NCBI GenBank assembly: GCA_903893485.1
Contig: CAITMK010000011.1
Location: 1 to 64,000, forward strand
Length of the DNA stretch: 64,000 bases
Reading direction: 5' to 3'
DNA from: Candidatus Magasanikiibacteriota bacterium
GTDB lineage: Bacteria; Patescibacteria; ABY1; Magasanikbacterales; 2-02-FULL-50-9b
Below the pieces are notes generated by a model. It did not search any database and was not told the origin of the DNA. It worked only from the letters and a program-made list of their open reading frames with translations. Shown here piece after piece: positions 32,725-40,292 of this stretch (positions within the stretch are counted from its first letter, which is position 1; each line of letters opens with the position of its first letter). Both the position numbers and the translations under genes were made by a program.

Positions 32725-33165
32725 ATGAAAACACATTTTATTGTGATCATTGGAGTCGTTGCTTTACTCGCCGGTTTTTTTGGCGGCATTGAATACGCTA
32801 AGTCAACGCAACCAGCGGTGGATCAGAATGCAGCCCTTGCAGGTCGCGGTCCAGGCGGCGCGGGTGCACGTGCGGGTCGTGGCGGTCAGGGTATGGGTGG
32901 ATTTACCACGGGTAAAATTATTGCGCAAGATGCCACCAGCATTACCGTTCAGCTTCGCGATGGCAGTTCAAAAATTGTTTTGATTGCAGGATCAACTGAA
33001 TATTCAAAAATGGTTGCGGGCACTATTGCCGATATGGTTATTGGCAAACAGGTGAGTGTATCTGGCACCGCAAATTCAGATGGTAGTATTACGGCGCAGA
33101 CAATCCAGCTTCGCCCAGACATGGTAGCAGTACCAGGAGCCGCAGCAACAAGCACAAAAAAATAA
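32725..33165 (+). CDS. Second DUF5666-like exported protein
   Basis: 146 residues: an N-terminal hydrophobic helix (6-23), a Gly/Arg/Ala-rich linker (GRGPGGAGARAGRGGQGMGG), and a small beta domain (GKIIAQDATSITVQLRDGSS, VIGKQVSVSGTANSDGSITA) of the DUF5666 type. It resembles the protein of the same kind earlier in the operon and the Gly/Arg tail of the adaptor, suggesting the three interact at the cell surface. Last gene of the operon, followed by a strong terminator. Confidence 0.7.
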   Translation: MKTHFIVIIGVVALLAGFFGGIEYAKSTQPAVDQNAALAGRGPGGAGARAGRGGQGMGGFTTGKIIAQDATSITVQLRDGSSKIVLIAGSTEYSKMVAGTIADMVIGKQVSVSGTANSDGSITAQTIQLRPDMVAVPGAAATSTKK

Positions 33166-33182
33166 ATTAAAGATAAAAATCG

Positions 33183-33215
33183 CCGGCACCCAATTATACA
33201 TTGGGTGCCGGTTTT
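33183..33215 (+). terminator. Terminator of sigma/transporter operon
   Basis: CCGGCACCCAAT - TATAC - ATTGGGTGCCGG, a perfect 12-bp stem, then TTTT. Confidence 0.93.
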
Positions 33216-33253
33216 AATTTGTGAGTATCCCGTCGCATTTAAAATGCAATTCA

Positions 33254-33262
33254 TGATATAAT
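33254..33262 (+). promoter_or_regulatory. Extended -10 of ftsE; leaderless start
   Basis: TGATATAAT (TGn plus TATAAT, -10 at 33257-33262). The ATG at 33269 falls at the expected +1, so the ftsE message is predicted to be leaderless. Confidence 0.65.
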
Positions 33263-33268
33263 CATTTT

Positions 33269-33949
33269 ATGATTAGACTCGATGCTGTTTCGAAAATATA
33301 TCCGGGTGATGTTGCCGCGTTAAGCAACGTGCATTTGCATATCGGAGCTGGTGAATTTGTTTCTATTGTGGGCCAAAGTGGCACGGGCAAAACAACTTTG
33401 GTAAAACTCTTAATTGCCGAAGAGTCTCCAACCCATGGAAAAATTGAAATCGGCGGCTGGGATATTTCAAAAATTCGCCAGGGAGATGTACCGCTGCTTC
33501 GCCGGCAGATGGGCGTAATTTTTCAAGATTTTAAATTGTTGCCAAATAAAACCGGCGCCGAAAATATTGCATTTGCACTTGAAGTTGCGGGTGAAAAACG
33601 CGCGCATATTCAATTGGCGGTAAAACAACTATTGGAATTGGTTGGTATGCAACATGCGGCCGATCGATTTCCACATCAAATGTCTGGCGGCGAGCAACAG
33701 CGCGTTGCCATCGCGCGCGCCCTGGCTCACAAACCAAAAATTTTGGTCGCCGACGAACCAACAGGGAATTTAGATACGCTTAGCACCGAAGAAGTGATTC
33801 GCATTTTAAAAAAAATAAATGAATTTGGCACCACGGTTTTATTAGTTACCCATAACCGCGATGTGGTGAACGGTTTGCAGCGTCGCGTGGTGACGCTCGA
33901 TAAAGGCCGCGTATTACATGATCAAAAAACTGGAAAATATGTCATCTAA
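33269..33949 (+). CDS. ftsE: Cell division ATP-binding protein FtsE
   Basis: ATPase that with FtsX transmits a signal across the membrane to activate peptidoglycan hydrolases at the septum. 226 residues. Walker A GQSGTGKTTLVKLL, Q-loop FQDFKLLPNKT, signature MSGGEQQRVAIARAL, Walker B ILVADEPTGNLDT. FQDFKLLP is diagnostic of FtsE. It overlaps ftsX by 11 bp. Confidence 0.95.
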   Translation: MIRLDAVSKIYPGDVAALSNVHLHIGAGEFVSIVGQSGTGKTTLVKLLIAEESPTHGKIEIGGWDISKIRQGDVPLLRRQMGVIFQDFKLLPNKTGAENIAFALEVAGEKRAHIQLAVKQLLELVGMQHAADRFPHQMSGGEQQRVAIARALAHKPKILVADEPTGNLDTLSTEEVIRILKKINEFGTTVLLVTHNRDVVNGLQRRVVTLDKGRVLHDQKTGKYVI

Positions 33950-34880
33950 AAAATATCGCGCAAATTTTTTAATTGTGTGGGGCCGCATTATTGCGCATGC
34001 CGGGCAAAATATGTGGCGCAATGCAAGTTTGGCTTTGGTCACCATTACCATTTTAGTGTTGTCGTTAATTTCAGTTAATGCGCTTTTGGCCGTGCGCGCC
34101 GCAACAACCGCGGCCGTGACGGCCGTTAACAAACAAGTTGATTTAAGTTTATTTTTTGAACCAGCCGCACCAGAAAAAACGATAACTGATATCGTTGCTT
34201 ATTTACAGGCCGTGCCAAATGTTACTTCGGTTGAATATACGAATCCCGATCAAGCGCTTGCGGCGTTCCGCGCGCGCCATGCAAACAACGACGAGATTTT
34301 AAAATCGCTTGATGTGCTTGGCGAAAATCCACTAGGCGCACTCGTGGTGGTGCATGCGGGTTCGGCCGGGGATTATCCAGCGATTATCTCACTGGTGCAA
34401 GCGCAGCCATGGAATACGCTTATTCAGCAGCGCTCCTTTGAAGACAAAACGCAAATTGCATCGCGCGTTGAATTGTTAACGTCACGCGCACGTACGGGTT
34501 CAATTGTCTTGGCGATCTTATTTTCGCTCATCGCGATCATGATTATTTTTAACACGGTACGCGTTGCAATTTATACACAGCGCGATGAAATTGCAATTAA
34601 AAAATTAGTTGGCGCAACAAATGGGTTTATTCGTGCACCATTTTTTGTGGAGGGTTTTGTGTATGTGGTGATTGCGTGTGCGGTGGTTATCGGCTTGCTT
34701 GCGGCAACCGCGCGCGTGGTGGATCCATTTTTGGGCCCGCTATTTTCTGATGGCGGATTTTCGTTGCATACCTTATTTTTTGCAGCCCCATACGAGCTTC
34801 TTGTTGCGGAAACAATTATCGTTTTGCTACTTACCTGGATTACCTCGGCTTTTGCAATGCGAAGATATTTGCGGACGTAA
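33939..34880 (+). CDS. ftsX: Cell division permease FtsX
   Basis: 313 residues from the ATG at 33939 (an in-frame ATG at 33918 would lengthen the overlap). Four membrane helices at about 30-52, 180-203, 235-257 and 280-303; the extracellular domain between the first two (NKQVDLSLFFEPAAPEKTIT, VEYTNPDQALAAFRARH) is the part that contacts a hydrolase activator. The DEIAIKKLVGATNGFIRAPF loop is the FtsX coupling signature. Confidence 0.94.
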   Translation: MSSKKYRANFLIVWGRIIAHAGQNMWRNASLALVTITILVLSLISVNALLAVRAATTAAVTAVNKQVDLSLFFEPAAPEKTITDIVAYLQAVPNVTSVEYTNPDQALAAFRARHANNDEILKSLDVLGENPLGALVVVHAGSAGDYPAIISLVQAQPWNTLIQQRSFEDKTQIASRVELLTSRARTGSIVLAILFSLIAIMIIFNTVRVAIYTQRDEIAIKKLVGATNGFIRAPFFVEGFVYVVIACAVVIGLLAATARVVDPFLGPLFSDGGFSLHTLFFAAPYELLVAETIIVLLLTWITSAFAMRRYLRT

Positions 34881-34881
34881 A

Positions 34882-34910
34882 TTGACAAAGTTCGATTTTT
34901 TTGGCAAACT
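34882..34910 (+). promoter_or_regulatory. Promoter of tRNA-Gln
   Basis: TTGACA (34882-34887), 17 bp, CAAACT (34905-34910), 21 bp before the tRNA and directly after the ftsX stop. Confidence 0.65.
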
Positions 34911-34930
34911 AGTGGCTGTAATATCTCTAT

Positions 34931-35004
34931 TCCGAGATCGTCTAATGGTAGGACAGCGGCCTTTGAAGCCGTATATCATGGTTCGAATCCATGTCTCGGA
35001 GCCA
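34931..35004 (+). tRNA. tRNA-Gln (TTG)
   Basis: Acceptor TCCGAGA/TCTCGGA, anticodon stem GCGGC/GCCGT with loop CTTTGAA (anticodon TTG), T arm CATGG-TTCGAAT-CCATG, discriminator G and encoded CCA. Confidence 0.95.
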
Positions 35005-35042
35005 AAGAAAAATACTCACTTTCGGGTGAGTATTTTTCTTTT
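35004..35042 (+). terminator. Terminator after tRNA-Gln
   Basis: AAAGAAAAATACTCAC pairs with GTGAGTATTTTTCTTT around a six-base loop; same style as the tRNA-Gly terminator. Confidence 0.9.
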
Positions 35043-35062
35043 GTTTAACGGGCGGAATTATA

Positions 35063-35091
35063 TTGACTTTTTTAAACAATTTTGCTAGTCT
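35063..35091 (+). promoter_or_regulatory. Promoter of orphan gene at 35149
   Basis: TTGACT (35063-35068), 17 bp, TAGTCT (35086-35091), with TGC before the -10. Same arrangement as at 18609, 53450 and 54616. Confidence 0.7.
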
Positions 35092-35148
35092 TTACCTGTC
35101 GGGAGAAAATCTGCTGACATAGTGCGCTGCGGCGCGAGGAGAACACCA

Positions 35149-35898
35149 ATGCTGCGTTTGAAATTTATAGTAAATGGAACAACCATTTCCACGACCTACG
35201 ATCTGGTTATGGAGGATGGTGAAACCAACCTGGTGATCCAAACCACCGAGGGTTTGGAGGTTGTTGAAACGGAAAATCAGACCTTTGCGCGGCTGGCGGA
35301 GTGTCTGGCATATCCGAAGATGCACCCGATTATTCGGCGGGCACTGGTGGCGAAGATTGAACTCGAAGGAGGCTTGAGCTTCTTGAGCCAGCTGAGTGAT
35401 TTGCCACTCATGGTGGTTGGCCCTCAGATTGAGGGAAAAGATTTGCGTTCGGGCAACTTTATCCGGATAACCCCGGCGGTGCTCGAAGCCCATGTCGCCG
35501 AGAAAAAGGCTGCGACGAAGATCGAGTCGATTACGCAGGAACTCATCGCGAAGTATGGCATCGATCACGCGGATGCGCAGCGGATTGCGCGCGCCTCAAC
35601 AAACGGTCAAATCGCGCTGCGTGTGATCGAAGCGTGCGAATATTCTTTTCAGCCGAAGCCGAATGATGTCCATTGGACAATTCGTCGTCGCACGCTTTTG
35701 TACATGGCCATGGCGGCAGCTGAAGAGAACTTTGATACTGACCGCAGTCGTAGTGTAGAAATTGCGGCAGCCTTTGCGGCCCATCGCCTTCCTCTGCCAC
35801 ACATGCTCACGTCCGCCCAATTGCCGCACTTTTTCCGTGGCGTCTGCGCGGCGCTCGAAAGTCGGTATTTTGTTCAGAAGGTTCTCATTCCCGAGTAG
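35149..35898 (+). CDS. Unknown cytoplasmic protein (orphan, 249 aa)
   Basis: Not recognised. The start at 35149 follows a clear GCGAGGAG ribosome binding site; an in-frame ATG-like codon at 35122 lies upstream of that site. No signal peptide or membrane segment. Residues 1-60 look beta-rich (LRLKFIVNGTTISTTYDLVM), the rest alternates helices (ITQELIAKYGIDHADAQRIA). Codons favour G/C endings compared with flanking genes. It has a private promoter and terminator, like the other orphan units in the window. Confidence 0.62.
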   Translation: MLRLKFIVNGTTISTTYDLVMEDGETNLVIQTTEGLEVVETENQTFARLAECLAYPKMHPIIRRALVAKIELEGGLSFLSQLSDLPLMVVGPQIEGKDLRSGNFIRITPAVLEAHVAEKKAATKIESITQELIAKYGIDHADAQRIARASTNGQIALRVIEACEYSFQPKPNDVHWTIRRRTLLYMAMAAAEENFDTDRSRSVEIAAAFAAHRLPLPHMLTSAQLPHFFRGVCAALESRYFVQKVLIPE

Positions 35899-35921
35899 CG
35901 CATCGGGTCCGCAGATTCTGT

Positions 35922-35972
35922 CCCACTCCCTTGATCGCATGTATTGGCTGATCGGGGGGTGGGCATTTTTTA
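35922..35972 (+). terminator. Terminator of orphan gene
   Basis: CCCACTCCC (35922-35930) pairs with GGGGGTGGG (35955-35963), one G-T pair, followed by CATTTTTTATTTTTT. Confidence 0.8.
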
Positions 35973-36371
35973 TTTTTTCGAATCCACACAATCAGTATAC
36001 GTTGCGATATTTTTTTCCCAGAATGTCACACTCGAGCCTTTATTCCACAGCACTAACGAATCATCGGCGGTGGCATAGCGAGCTCCATCAGCAGAAATTG
36101 TTTGCGGTAAAGTAAAATCGCGACCATCGCTCAGGGATATTTTCGCTGAGCCAGTTGGGGTGGGCATCGCATCCTGACTCACAGGTGCGATTTGTGGTTG
36201 TTCATAAAATATAACGTGGACACTTTTGTTATCGGGGCATGCAAATGTAGCATCAGCCACGATCGTTTTTTTATCAGCAGGCGATAGAGCTGAAATCCGA
36301 AAACGCCAGAATACGATCAGGGTGGAGCCTACTATTAAAAAAAGTACTAGCAATATCAAATATTTTTTCAT
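35970..36371 (-). CDS. MliC-like lysozyme-inhibitor domain protein
   Basis: 133 residues from the ATG at 36371. One N-terminal membrane helix (5-22) anchors an outward-facing MliC-type domain (about 40-130): FACPDNKSVHVIFYE, LPQTISADGARYATADDS, LVLWNKGSSVTFWE, ending YTDC; the two terminal Cys of the domain are kept. In other bacteria MliC inhibits c-type lysozyme at the cell surface; here it might protect the wall from a host's or predator's muramidase. Divergent from the nuclease gene. Confidence 0.82.
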   Translation of the reverse strand: MKKYLILLVLFLIVGSTLIVFWRFRISALSPADKKTIVADATFACPDNKSVHVIFYEQPQIAPVSQDAMPTPTGSAKISLSDGRDFTLPQTISADGARYATADDSLVLWNKGSSVTFWEKNIATYTDCVDSKK

Positions 36372-36446
36372 GTATAAAGCATAGCACGTTGCATAATCAT
36401 TATCCACACTTGACATTTTTGTAATATCTGTAACGCTGGATACATT

Positions 36447-37007
36447 ATGAAACGTAAACATATCACTATTATCAGTACACTACTGATTTTGCTTATCGGT
36501 GTAGCGATACGCTCCCCAGCAATTAAAAATCTTATTGCGCATAAGCCGCCCTCGCTACCGGCCCCAATAATAGTCTCTGCAAGTGAAACCGACATGGTTA
36601 CGCGCACCGTTGATGGAGACACGTTTGTGGTTTGGCTCAATGGCACCGAAGAAAAAGTCCGTATGCTCGGCATGGATACCCCGGAAACAGTTGATCCGCG
36701 TAAGCCCGTACAATGTTTTGGTAAAGAGGCTAGCCATCGCTTACATGACTTGCTCACGGGCGTTGTGGTGCGTCTAGAGCCAGATCCAACAAACGATAAC
36801 CGCGATAAATACAATCGCATTTTACGATATGTATATCTGCCCGATGGCACCGATGTAAATGCACAAATGATCCAGCAGGGTTACGCATTTGCATATACGG
36901 TTTTTCCATTTCAAAAACGCGAGGCATATTTGAAACTGCAAACCGATGCACGGCAAAACGCGCGTGGCCTTTGGGCGCTCACCACCTGCGCTGGCAAGCA
37001 CGGGTAA
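36447..37007 (+). CDS. Exported thermonuclease (SNase-like)
   Basis: 186 residues. Membrane anchor or signal at about 6-24, then a staphylococcal-nuclease fold: TRTVDGDTFVVWLNG (Ca-binding Asp), VRMLGMDTPET (catalytic Arg and Glu), and NRILRYVYLPDGTDVNAQMI (second catalytic Arg). All three catalytic positions are present. It would cut nucleic acid outside the cell, plausible for an organism that scavenges nucleotides. TTGACA at 36410-36415 is a possible -35 with a poor -10. Confidence 0.92.
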   Translation: MKRKHITIISTLLILLIGVAIRSPAIKNLIAHKPPSLPAPIIVSASETDMVTRTVDGDTFVVWLNGTEEKVRMLGMDTPETVDPRKPVQCFGKEASHRLHDLLTGVVVRLEPDPTNDNRDKYNRILRYVYLPDGTDVNAQMIQQGYAFAYTVFPFQKREAYLKLQTDARQNARGLWALTTCAGKHG

Positions 37008-37069
37008 AATTTGCTACACTTACGTCATCCGGCACTTTTACGCCGATATCGTAAAAAATAAACATCGCT

Positions 37070-37543
37070 ATGATGTCAGGAAAATATTCTTGCAAGGACT
37101 GGGGCATGCTCCTCATTCGCTTAGCAGTTGCTTTTGTCTTTATTCAGCATGGTGTTCAGAAATTAGGCAATATGCCAATGACCGTTGGATTTTTTGGAAC
37201 GCTTGGTATGCCAGCTGCACTCGCATGGGTTGTTGCAATTGGTGAAGTATTAGCAGGTGTTTTGGTACTTCTTGGTGCATGGACCAAATGGGCAGGATAT
37301 TTTGTTGCAATCGTAATGCTTGTTGCAATTTTGACCGCAAAACGCAAAATGGGTTTCACCGCTTGGGATCTTGAATTATCAATGCTTTTTGTAGCACTTG
37401 GTCTTTCATGCACAGGTCCTGGTGCAATTGCGCTTCACGCGGGTTGTGGATGCTGCGCAGGTTCTTGCGCAAAGGGCAAAAATTGCCAGGGCGCTTGCTG
37501 CGGCAAGGGTGAAAAACCACAAGGCGGTTGCTGCCGAAACTAA
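37070..37543 (+). CDS. DoxX family membrane protein with Cys-rich tail
   Basis: 157 residues with four membrane helices (about 13-30, 44-68, 72-90, 96-115). LLIRLAVAFVFIQHGVQKLG and AWVVAIGEVLAGVLVLLGAW are the DoxX signature. The last 35 residues are not: nine Cys in CGCCAGSCAKGKNCQGACC and the final GGCCRN, like a small metal-binding or redox tail. TACACT (about 37015) preceded by TGC is a probable -10. It is followed after 1 bp by a peroxiredoxin, which supports a redox role. Confidence 0.85.
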   Translation: MMSGKYSCKDWGMLLIRLAVAFVFIQHGVQKLGNMPMTVGFFGTLGMPAALAWVVAIGEVLAGVLVLLGAWTKWAGYFVAIVMLVAILTAKRKMGFTAWDLELSMLFVALGLSCTGPGAIALHAGCGCCAGSCAKGKNCQGACCGKGEKPQGGCCRN

Positions 37544-37544
37544 T

Positions 37545-38033
37545 ATGCCTAAGATCGGTGCAAAAGCTCCAAGCTTTTCGCTTCCAGATCAGACGGGCAA
37601 AGTGCACGCACTCAAAGACTATCTTGGTCAATGGGTGCTGCTCTATTTTTACCCCAAGGATGATACGCCAGGATGCACCGTGGAAGCGTGCACCCTGCGT
37701 GATAATTTCCCCGCGTTTAAGAAATTAAAAATTGCGGTCTTGGGCGTAAGCGTTGACCCAGTGAAGAGTCATAAAAAGTTTGCAGAAAAATACGAGCTGC
37801 CGTTTACACTCTTAGCAGACGAAGAAAAAAAAGTTGTTGCAGCATACGGCGTGTGGGGCCAGAAAAAATTTATGGGAAGGGAATATATGGGCACCATGCG
37901 ACACTCATTTCTGATTTCACCCGAGGGAAAAATTAAAAAAATCTACCTTGAAGTGAAACCAGCGCTGCATGCCGAAGAGGTACTCGCGGACCTCAAAAAA
38001 TACCGTACAGAAACCGAACAAAAAGGCAAATAG
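37545..38033 (+). CDS. bcp: Thiol peroxidase, Bcp/PrxQ type
   Basis: Reduces hydrogen and organic peroxides using thioredoxin-like donors. 162 residues. YFYPKDDTPGCTVEACTLRD contains the peroxidatic Cys and, five residues on, the resolving Cys typical of PrxQ. MRHSFLISPEGKIKKIY is the C-terminal signature. The ATG at 37545 is 1 bp after the DoxX gene. The stop codon opens a structured intergenic stretch. Confidence 0.94.
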   Translation: MPKIGAKAPSFSLPDQTGKVHALKDYLGQWVLLYFYPKDDTPGCTVEACTLRDNFPAFKKLKIAVLGVSVDPVKSHKKFAEKYELPFTLLADEEKKVVAAYGVWGQKKFMGREYMGTMRHSFLISPEGKIKKIYLEVKPALHAEEVLADLKKYRTETEQKGK

Positions 38034-38110
38034 GCCCTGTGGAAAACTCGGCTTGCGCTATCCGAAAGACTGGCGTAAGGTAGCCCCAGTTTATAAACAT
38101 AACTAGGGCC
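38033..38110 (+). promoter_or_regulatory. Structured stretch after the bcp stop codon
   Basis: GGCCCT (38033-38038, from the last base of the stop) pairs with AGGGCC (38105-38110). Inside are CTTGCGC/GCGTAAG (one mismatch) and GCCCCAGTT/AACTAGGGC. No T tract follows, so it is not a simple terminator. Function unknown. Confidence 0.4.
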
Positions 38111-38113
38111 AAT

Positions 38114-38194
38114 ATGCGCTTAAATTCAATAGTTATGCGGGAGAATTTCTTCTGCGAAGACGGTTTTGAAGAAGATGACGAGGACGGGGTTTAA
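38114..38194 (+). CDS. Possible 26-residue acidic mini-protein
   Basis: ATG at 38114 to TAA at 38194. The second half is strongly acidic (CEDGFEEDDEDGV). A GGACGGGG/CCCCGTCC hairpin (38182-38202) covers the stop codon. No clear ribosome binding site. It may be an mRNA leader or nothing; I report it because the codons are open and the hairpin is exact. Confidence 0.25.
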   Translation: MRLNSIVMRENFFCEDGFEEDDEDGV

Positions 38195-38202
38195 CCCCGT
38201 CC
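38182..38202 (+). terminator. Terminator-like hairpin before sodA
   Basis: GGACGGGG - TTTAA - CCCCGTCC, a perfect 8-bp G+C stem, followed by TTGCAATTT, a weak U tract. Confidence 0.5.
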
Positions 38203-38239
38203 TTGCAATTTACCCGTATCACTGGTATCCTCAAAATGT

Positions 38240-38839
38240 ATGAAATACGAACCAGCTCCATTACCATTTTCAAAAACGCCAGAAGGCATTTCAGAAAAAA
38301 CACTCACGATCCATCACGACAAATTATATGTCGGATACGTGAACAAAAAAAACGAGATTGAAGAAAAATTATTGCCCCTGATGCAAGGCGGCGATGTTGC
38401 TTCTGCAAATCAATCATATTCAGAACTTCGCGCACTCCTTGATGGTTTAACATTCTCTGCAAACGGTACCTATTTGCACGAATGGTATTTTGAATCATTA
38501 GCTGGTGCGGGCGTTCCACAAGGTCCATTCGCAGATGCGCTTATCGCACGATTTGGTTCCATGGAAAATTTCTTGAAATTTTTTGCAGCAGCTGGTATGG
38601 CTGCGCGCGGTTGGGCAGTCCTGGCATGGGACACTAAATCACAAGCACTCCAGGTATACATTGGCGACGCACATAACCAAGGTGGTGTGTGGGGCGCAGT
38701 GCCAGTGCTCGTCATGGATGTATACGAACACGCATACTTCCTTGATTACGGTTCAGACCGCAAAGCATATATTGAATCTTATTTGAAACAACTCAATTGG
38801 GATCGTCTCAATGAATTGTACACGAGTGCGTCTCGTTAA
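38240..38839 (+). CDS. sodA: Superoxide dismutase (Fe/Mn family)
   Basis: Converts superoxide to oxygen and peroxide in the cytoplasm. 199 residues. Metal ligands: His25 in LTIHHDKLYVGYV, His in TYLHEWYFESL, and Asp and His in DVYEHAYFLDYG. LTIHHDKLYVGYVNKKN differs from the usual HHxxHHxxYVxxxN in its second His pair. Whether Fe or Mn is used cannot be decided. It lies among three peroxide-related genes. Confidence 0.94.
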   Translation: MKYEPAPLPFSKTPEGISEKTLTIHHDKLYVGYVNKKNEIEEKLLPLMQGGDVASANQSYSELRALLDGLTFSANGTYLHEWYFESLAGAGVPQGPFADALIARFGSMENFLKFFAAAGMAARGWAVLAWDTKSQALQVYIGDAHNQGGVWGAVPVLVMDVYEHAYFLDYGSDRKAYIESYLKQLNWDRLNELYTSASR

Positions 38840-38857
38840 TTGTTCTTTCCTTCCTGT

Positions 38858-39148
38858 ATGGCCGCCTCTCTTTTACGATCTATTGACATCTCGCAAGATA
38901 TTCAAGCTGAAATTGAAGATATTGCCGCATATCTTTCCCAAGTGTACGGTTTTGATTTTCCACTTGAGCTTTTGGAAGATTGCTATAAACAAGTTACGAA
39001 GGTTGAAACGGTTCGCCATATTGCGGACCGCGTAAAATCTCGCGTGAATATCGACCCGGATGATATTTTCAATGACGATCGCATGGCTCGCCATGTCACG
39101 CGCCTTGAACGCGCATTTCAATATTACATCGACGAACATTTATCATAA
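38858..39148 (+). CDS. Small helical unknown protein
   Basis: 96 residues from the ATG at 38858. Mostly charged helices (IDISQDIQAEIEDIAAYLSQ, RHIADRVKSRVNIDPDDIF), no signal or membrane segment. Family not recognised. It sits between sodA (18 bp upstream) and ahpC (17 bp downstream), so it is probably co-transcribed with oxidative-defence genes, but no redox residues are visible (one Cys). Confidence 0.65.
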   Translation: MAASLLRSIDISQDIQAEIEDIAAYLSQVYGFDFPLELLEDCYKQVTKVETVRHIADRVKSRVNIDPDDIFNDDRMARHVTRLERAFQYYIDEHLS

Positions 39149-39165
39149 TTTTAAACAAAAATCCT

Positions 39166-39687
39166 ATGTTACAAGTTGGACAACTCGCCCCATCATTTGA
39201 CATCGAAGGTTACGTTGCTGGTGAAACAAAACACATCGCGCTTTCAGACTACAAAGGTAAATGGACGGTATTGTTTTTTTATCCACGCGATTTTACTTTT
39301 GTTTGTCCAACCGAAATTAAAGGCTTTGCAGCCGCAGAATCAGAATTTGCAAAAATTAACGCAGTAATTGTTGGCGCATCAACCGACAGTGCCTTTGCGC
39401 ACAAAGCATGGTTTGAACGCGATATGCCAGAAGTTAAATTTCCAGTTCTCGCTGATACCTCACTCAAGGTGAGTCGTGAATATGGTGTGCTCATTGAAGA
39501 AAGTGGCACTGCTCTGCGTGGTACTTTTGTAATCGATCCAGACGGCATCTTGCGCTATATTGTTGTTTCAGATTTAAACGTTGGCCGCAGTGTCGAAGAA
39601 ACACTGCGCGTTGTTGAAGCGCTCCAAACTGGTGAACTTTGCCCTGTGGCATGGAAGCCGGGCACCGCGACTTTAGGCAAAGGCTAA
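39166..39687 (+). CDS. ahpC: Peroxiredoxin, AhpC type
   Basis: Typical 2-Cys peroxiredoxin that reduces peroxides. 173 residues. Peroxidatic Cys in DFTFVCPTEIKGFA, resolving Cys in GELCPVAWKPG near the C-terminus; RGTFVIDPDGILRYIVVSD is conserved. No AhpF reductase is nearby, so another thiol donor must recycle it. It follows sodA and precedes a nuclease gene. Confidence 0.94.
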   Translation: MLQVGQLAPSFDIEGYVAGETKHIALSDYKGKWTVLFFYPRDFTFVCPTEIKGFAAAESEFAKINAVIVGASTDSAFAHKAWFERDMPEVKFPVLADTSLKVSREYGVLIEESGTALRGTFVIDPDGILRYIVVSDLNVGRSVEETLRVVEALQTGELCPVAWKPGTATLGKG

Positions 39688-39691
39688 GCCT

Positions 39692-40291
39692 ATGTCACGC
39701 GAAGTGGTCTTTGACATTGAAACACAGAATACCTTTGAAGAAGTCGGCGCCGGAAACCACAAGGGACTTAAAGTCTCATTGGTGGTTACGTATTCCTACG
39801 AAGATGATACGTTTCGTACGTTTCGCGAAGAGCAGCTTAAGGATTTGTGGCCGGTTTTGGAACGCGCGGAACGACTCATTGGCTATAACTCAAAATATTT
39901 TGATATTCCGGTTTTACAAAACTATTATACCGGCGACCTCATGAAGGTGCCGCATTTAGATTTGCTCGAAGAAATCAAACGCTCAGCCGGGTTTCGCCCA
40001 AAGCTCGACGATATTGCAAAGGCAACGCTGAACACACAAAAATCTGGTCATGGTTTGCAAGCGGTTGAATGGTTTAAAACAGGTGAATGGGACAAAATCG
40101 AAAAATATTGTATCGATGATGTGCGCATTACGCGCGATGTGTACGAATACGGAAAAACCCACAAACAAGTTTTCTATCCGGATCTACAAAATAACATCAA
40201 ACCAATTTCCGTTAAATTTACTCCGGAAAAAGTTTTTGCAGCAGGTGGCGTTCCAACTACCGGCGGCATGAACATGACGTTGCCTTTCTAA
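39692..40291 (+). CDS. YprB-type RNase H-like 3'-5' exonuclease
   Basis: 199 residues. DEDD-exonuclease motifs: VFDIETQN (motif I Asp-Glu), LIGYNSKYFDIPVL (motif II Asp) and YCIDDVRITRDVY (motif III Asp), fitting the YprB ribonuclease-H-like domain. A single catalytic domain without the TPR or helicase partners seen elsewhere. It may trim DNA or RNA ends; the substrate is unknown. Starts 4 bp after ahpC and ends 1 bp before murF. Confidence 0.85.
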   Translation: MSREVVFDIETQNTFEEVGAGNHKGLKVSLVVTYSYEDDTFRTFREEQLKDLWPVLERAERLIGYNSKYFDIPVLQNYYTGDLMKVPHLDLLEEIKRSAGFRPKLDDIAKATLNTQKSGHGLQAVEWFKTGEWDKIEKYCIDDVRITRDVYEYGKTHKQVFYPDLQNNIKPISVKFTPEKVFAAGGVPTTGGMNMTLPF

Positions 40292-40292
40292 T

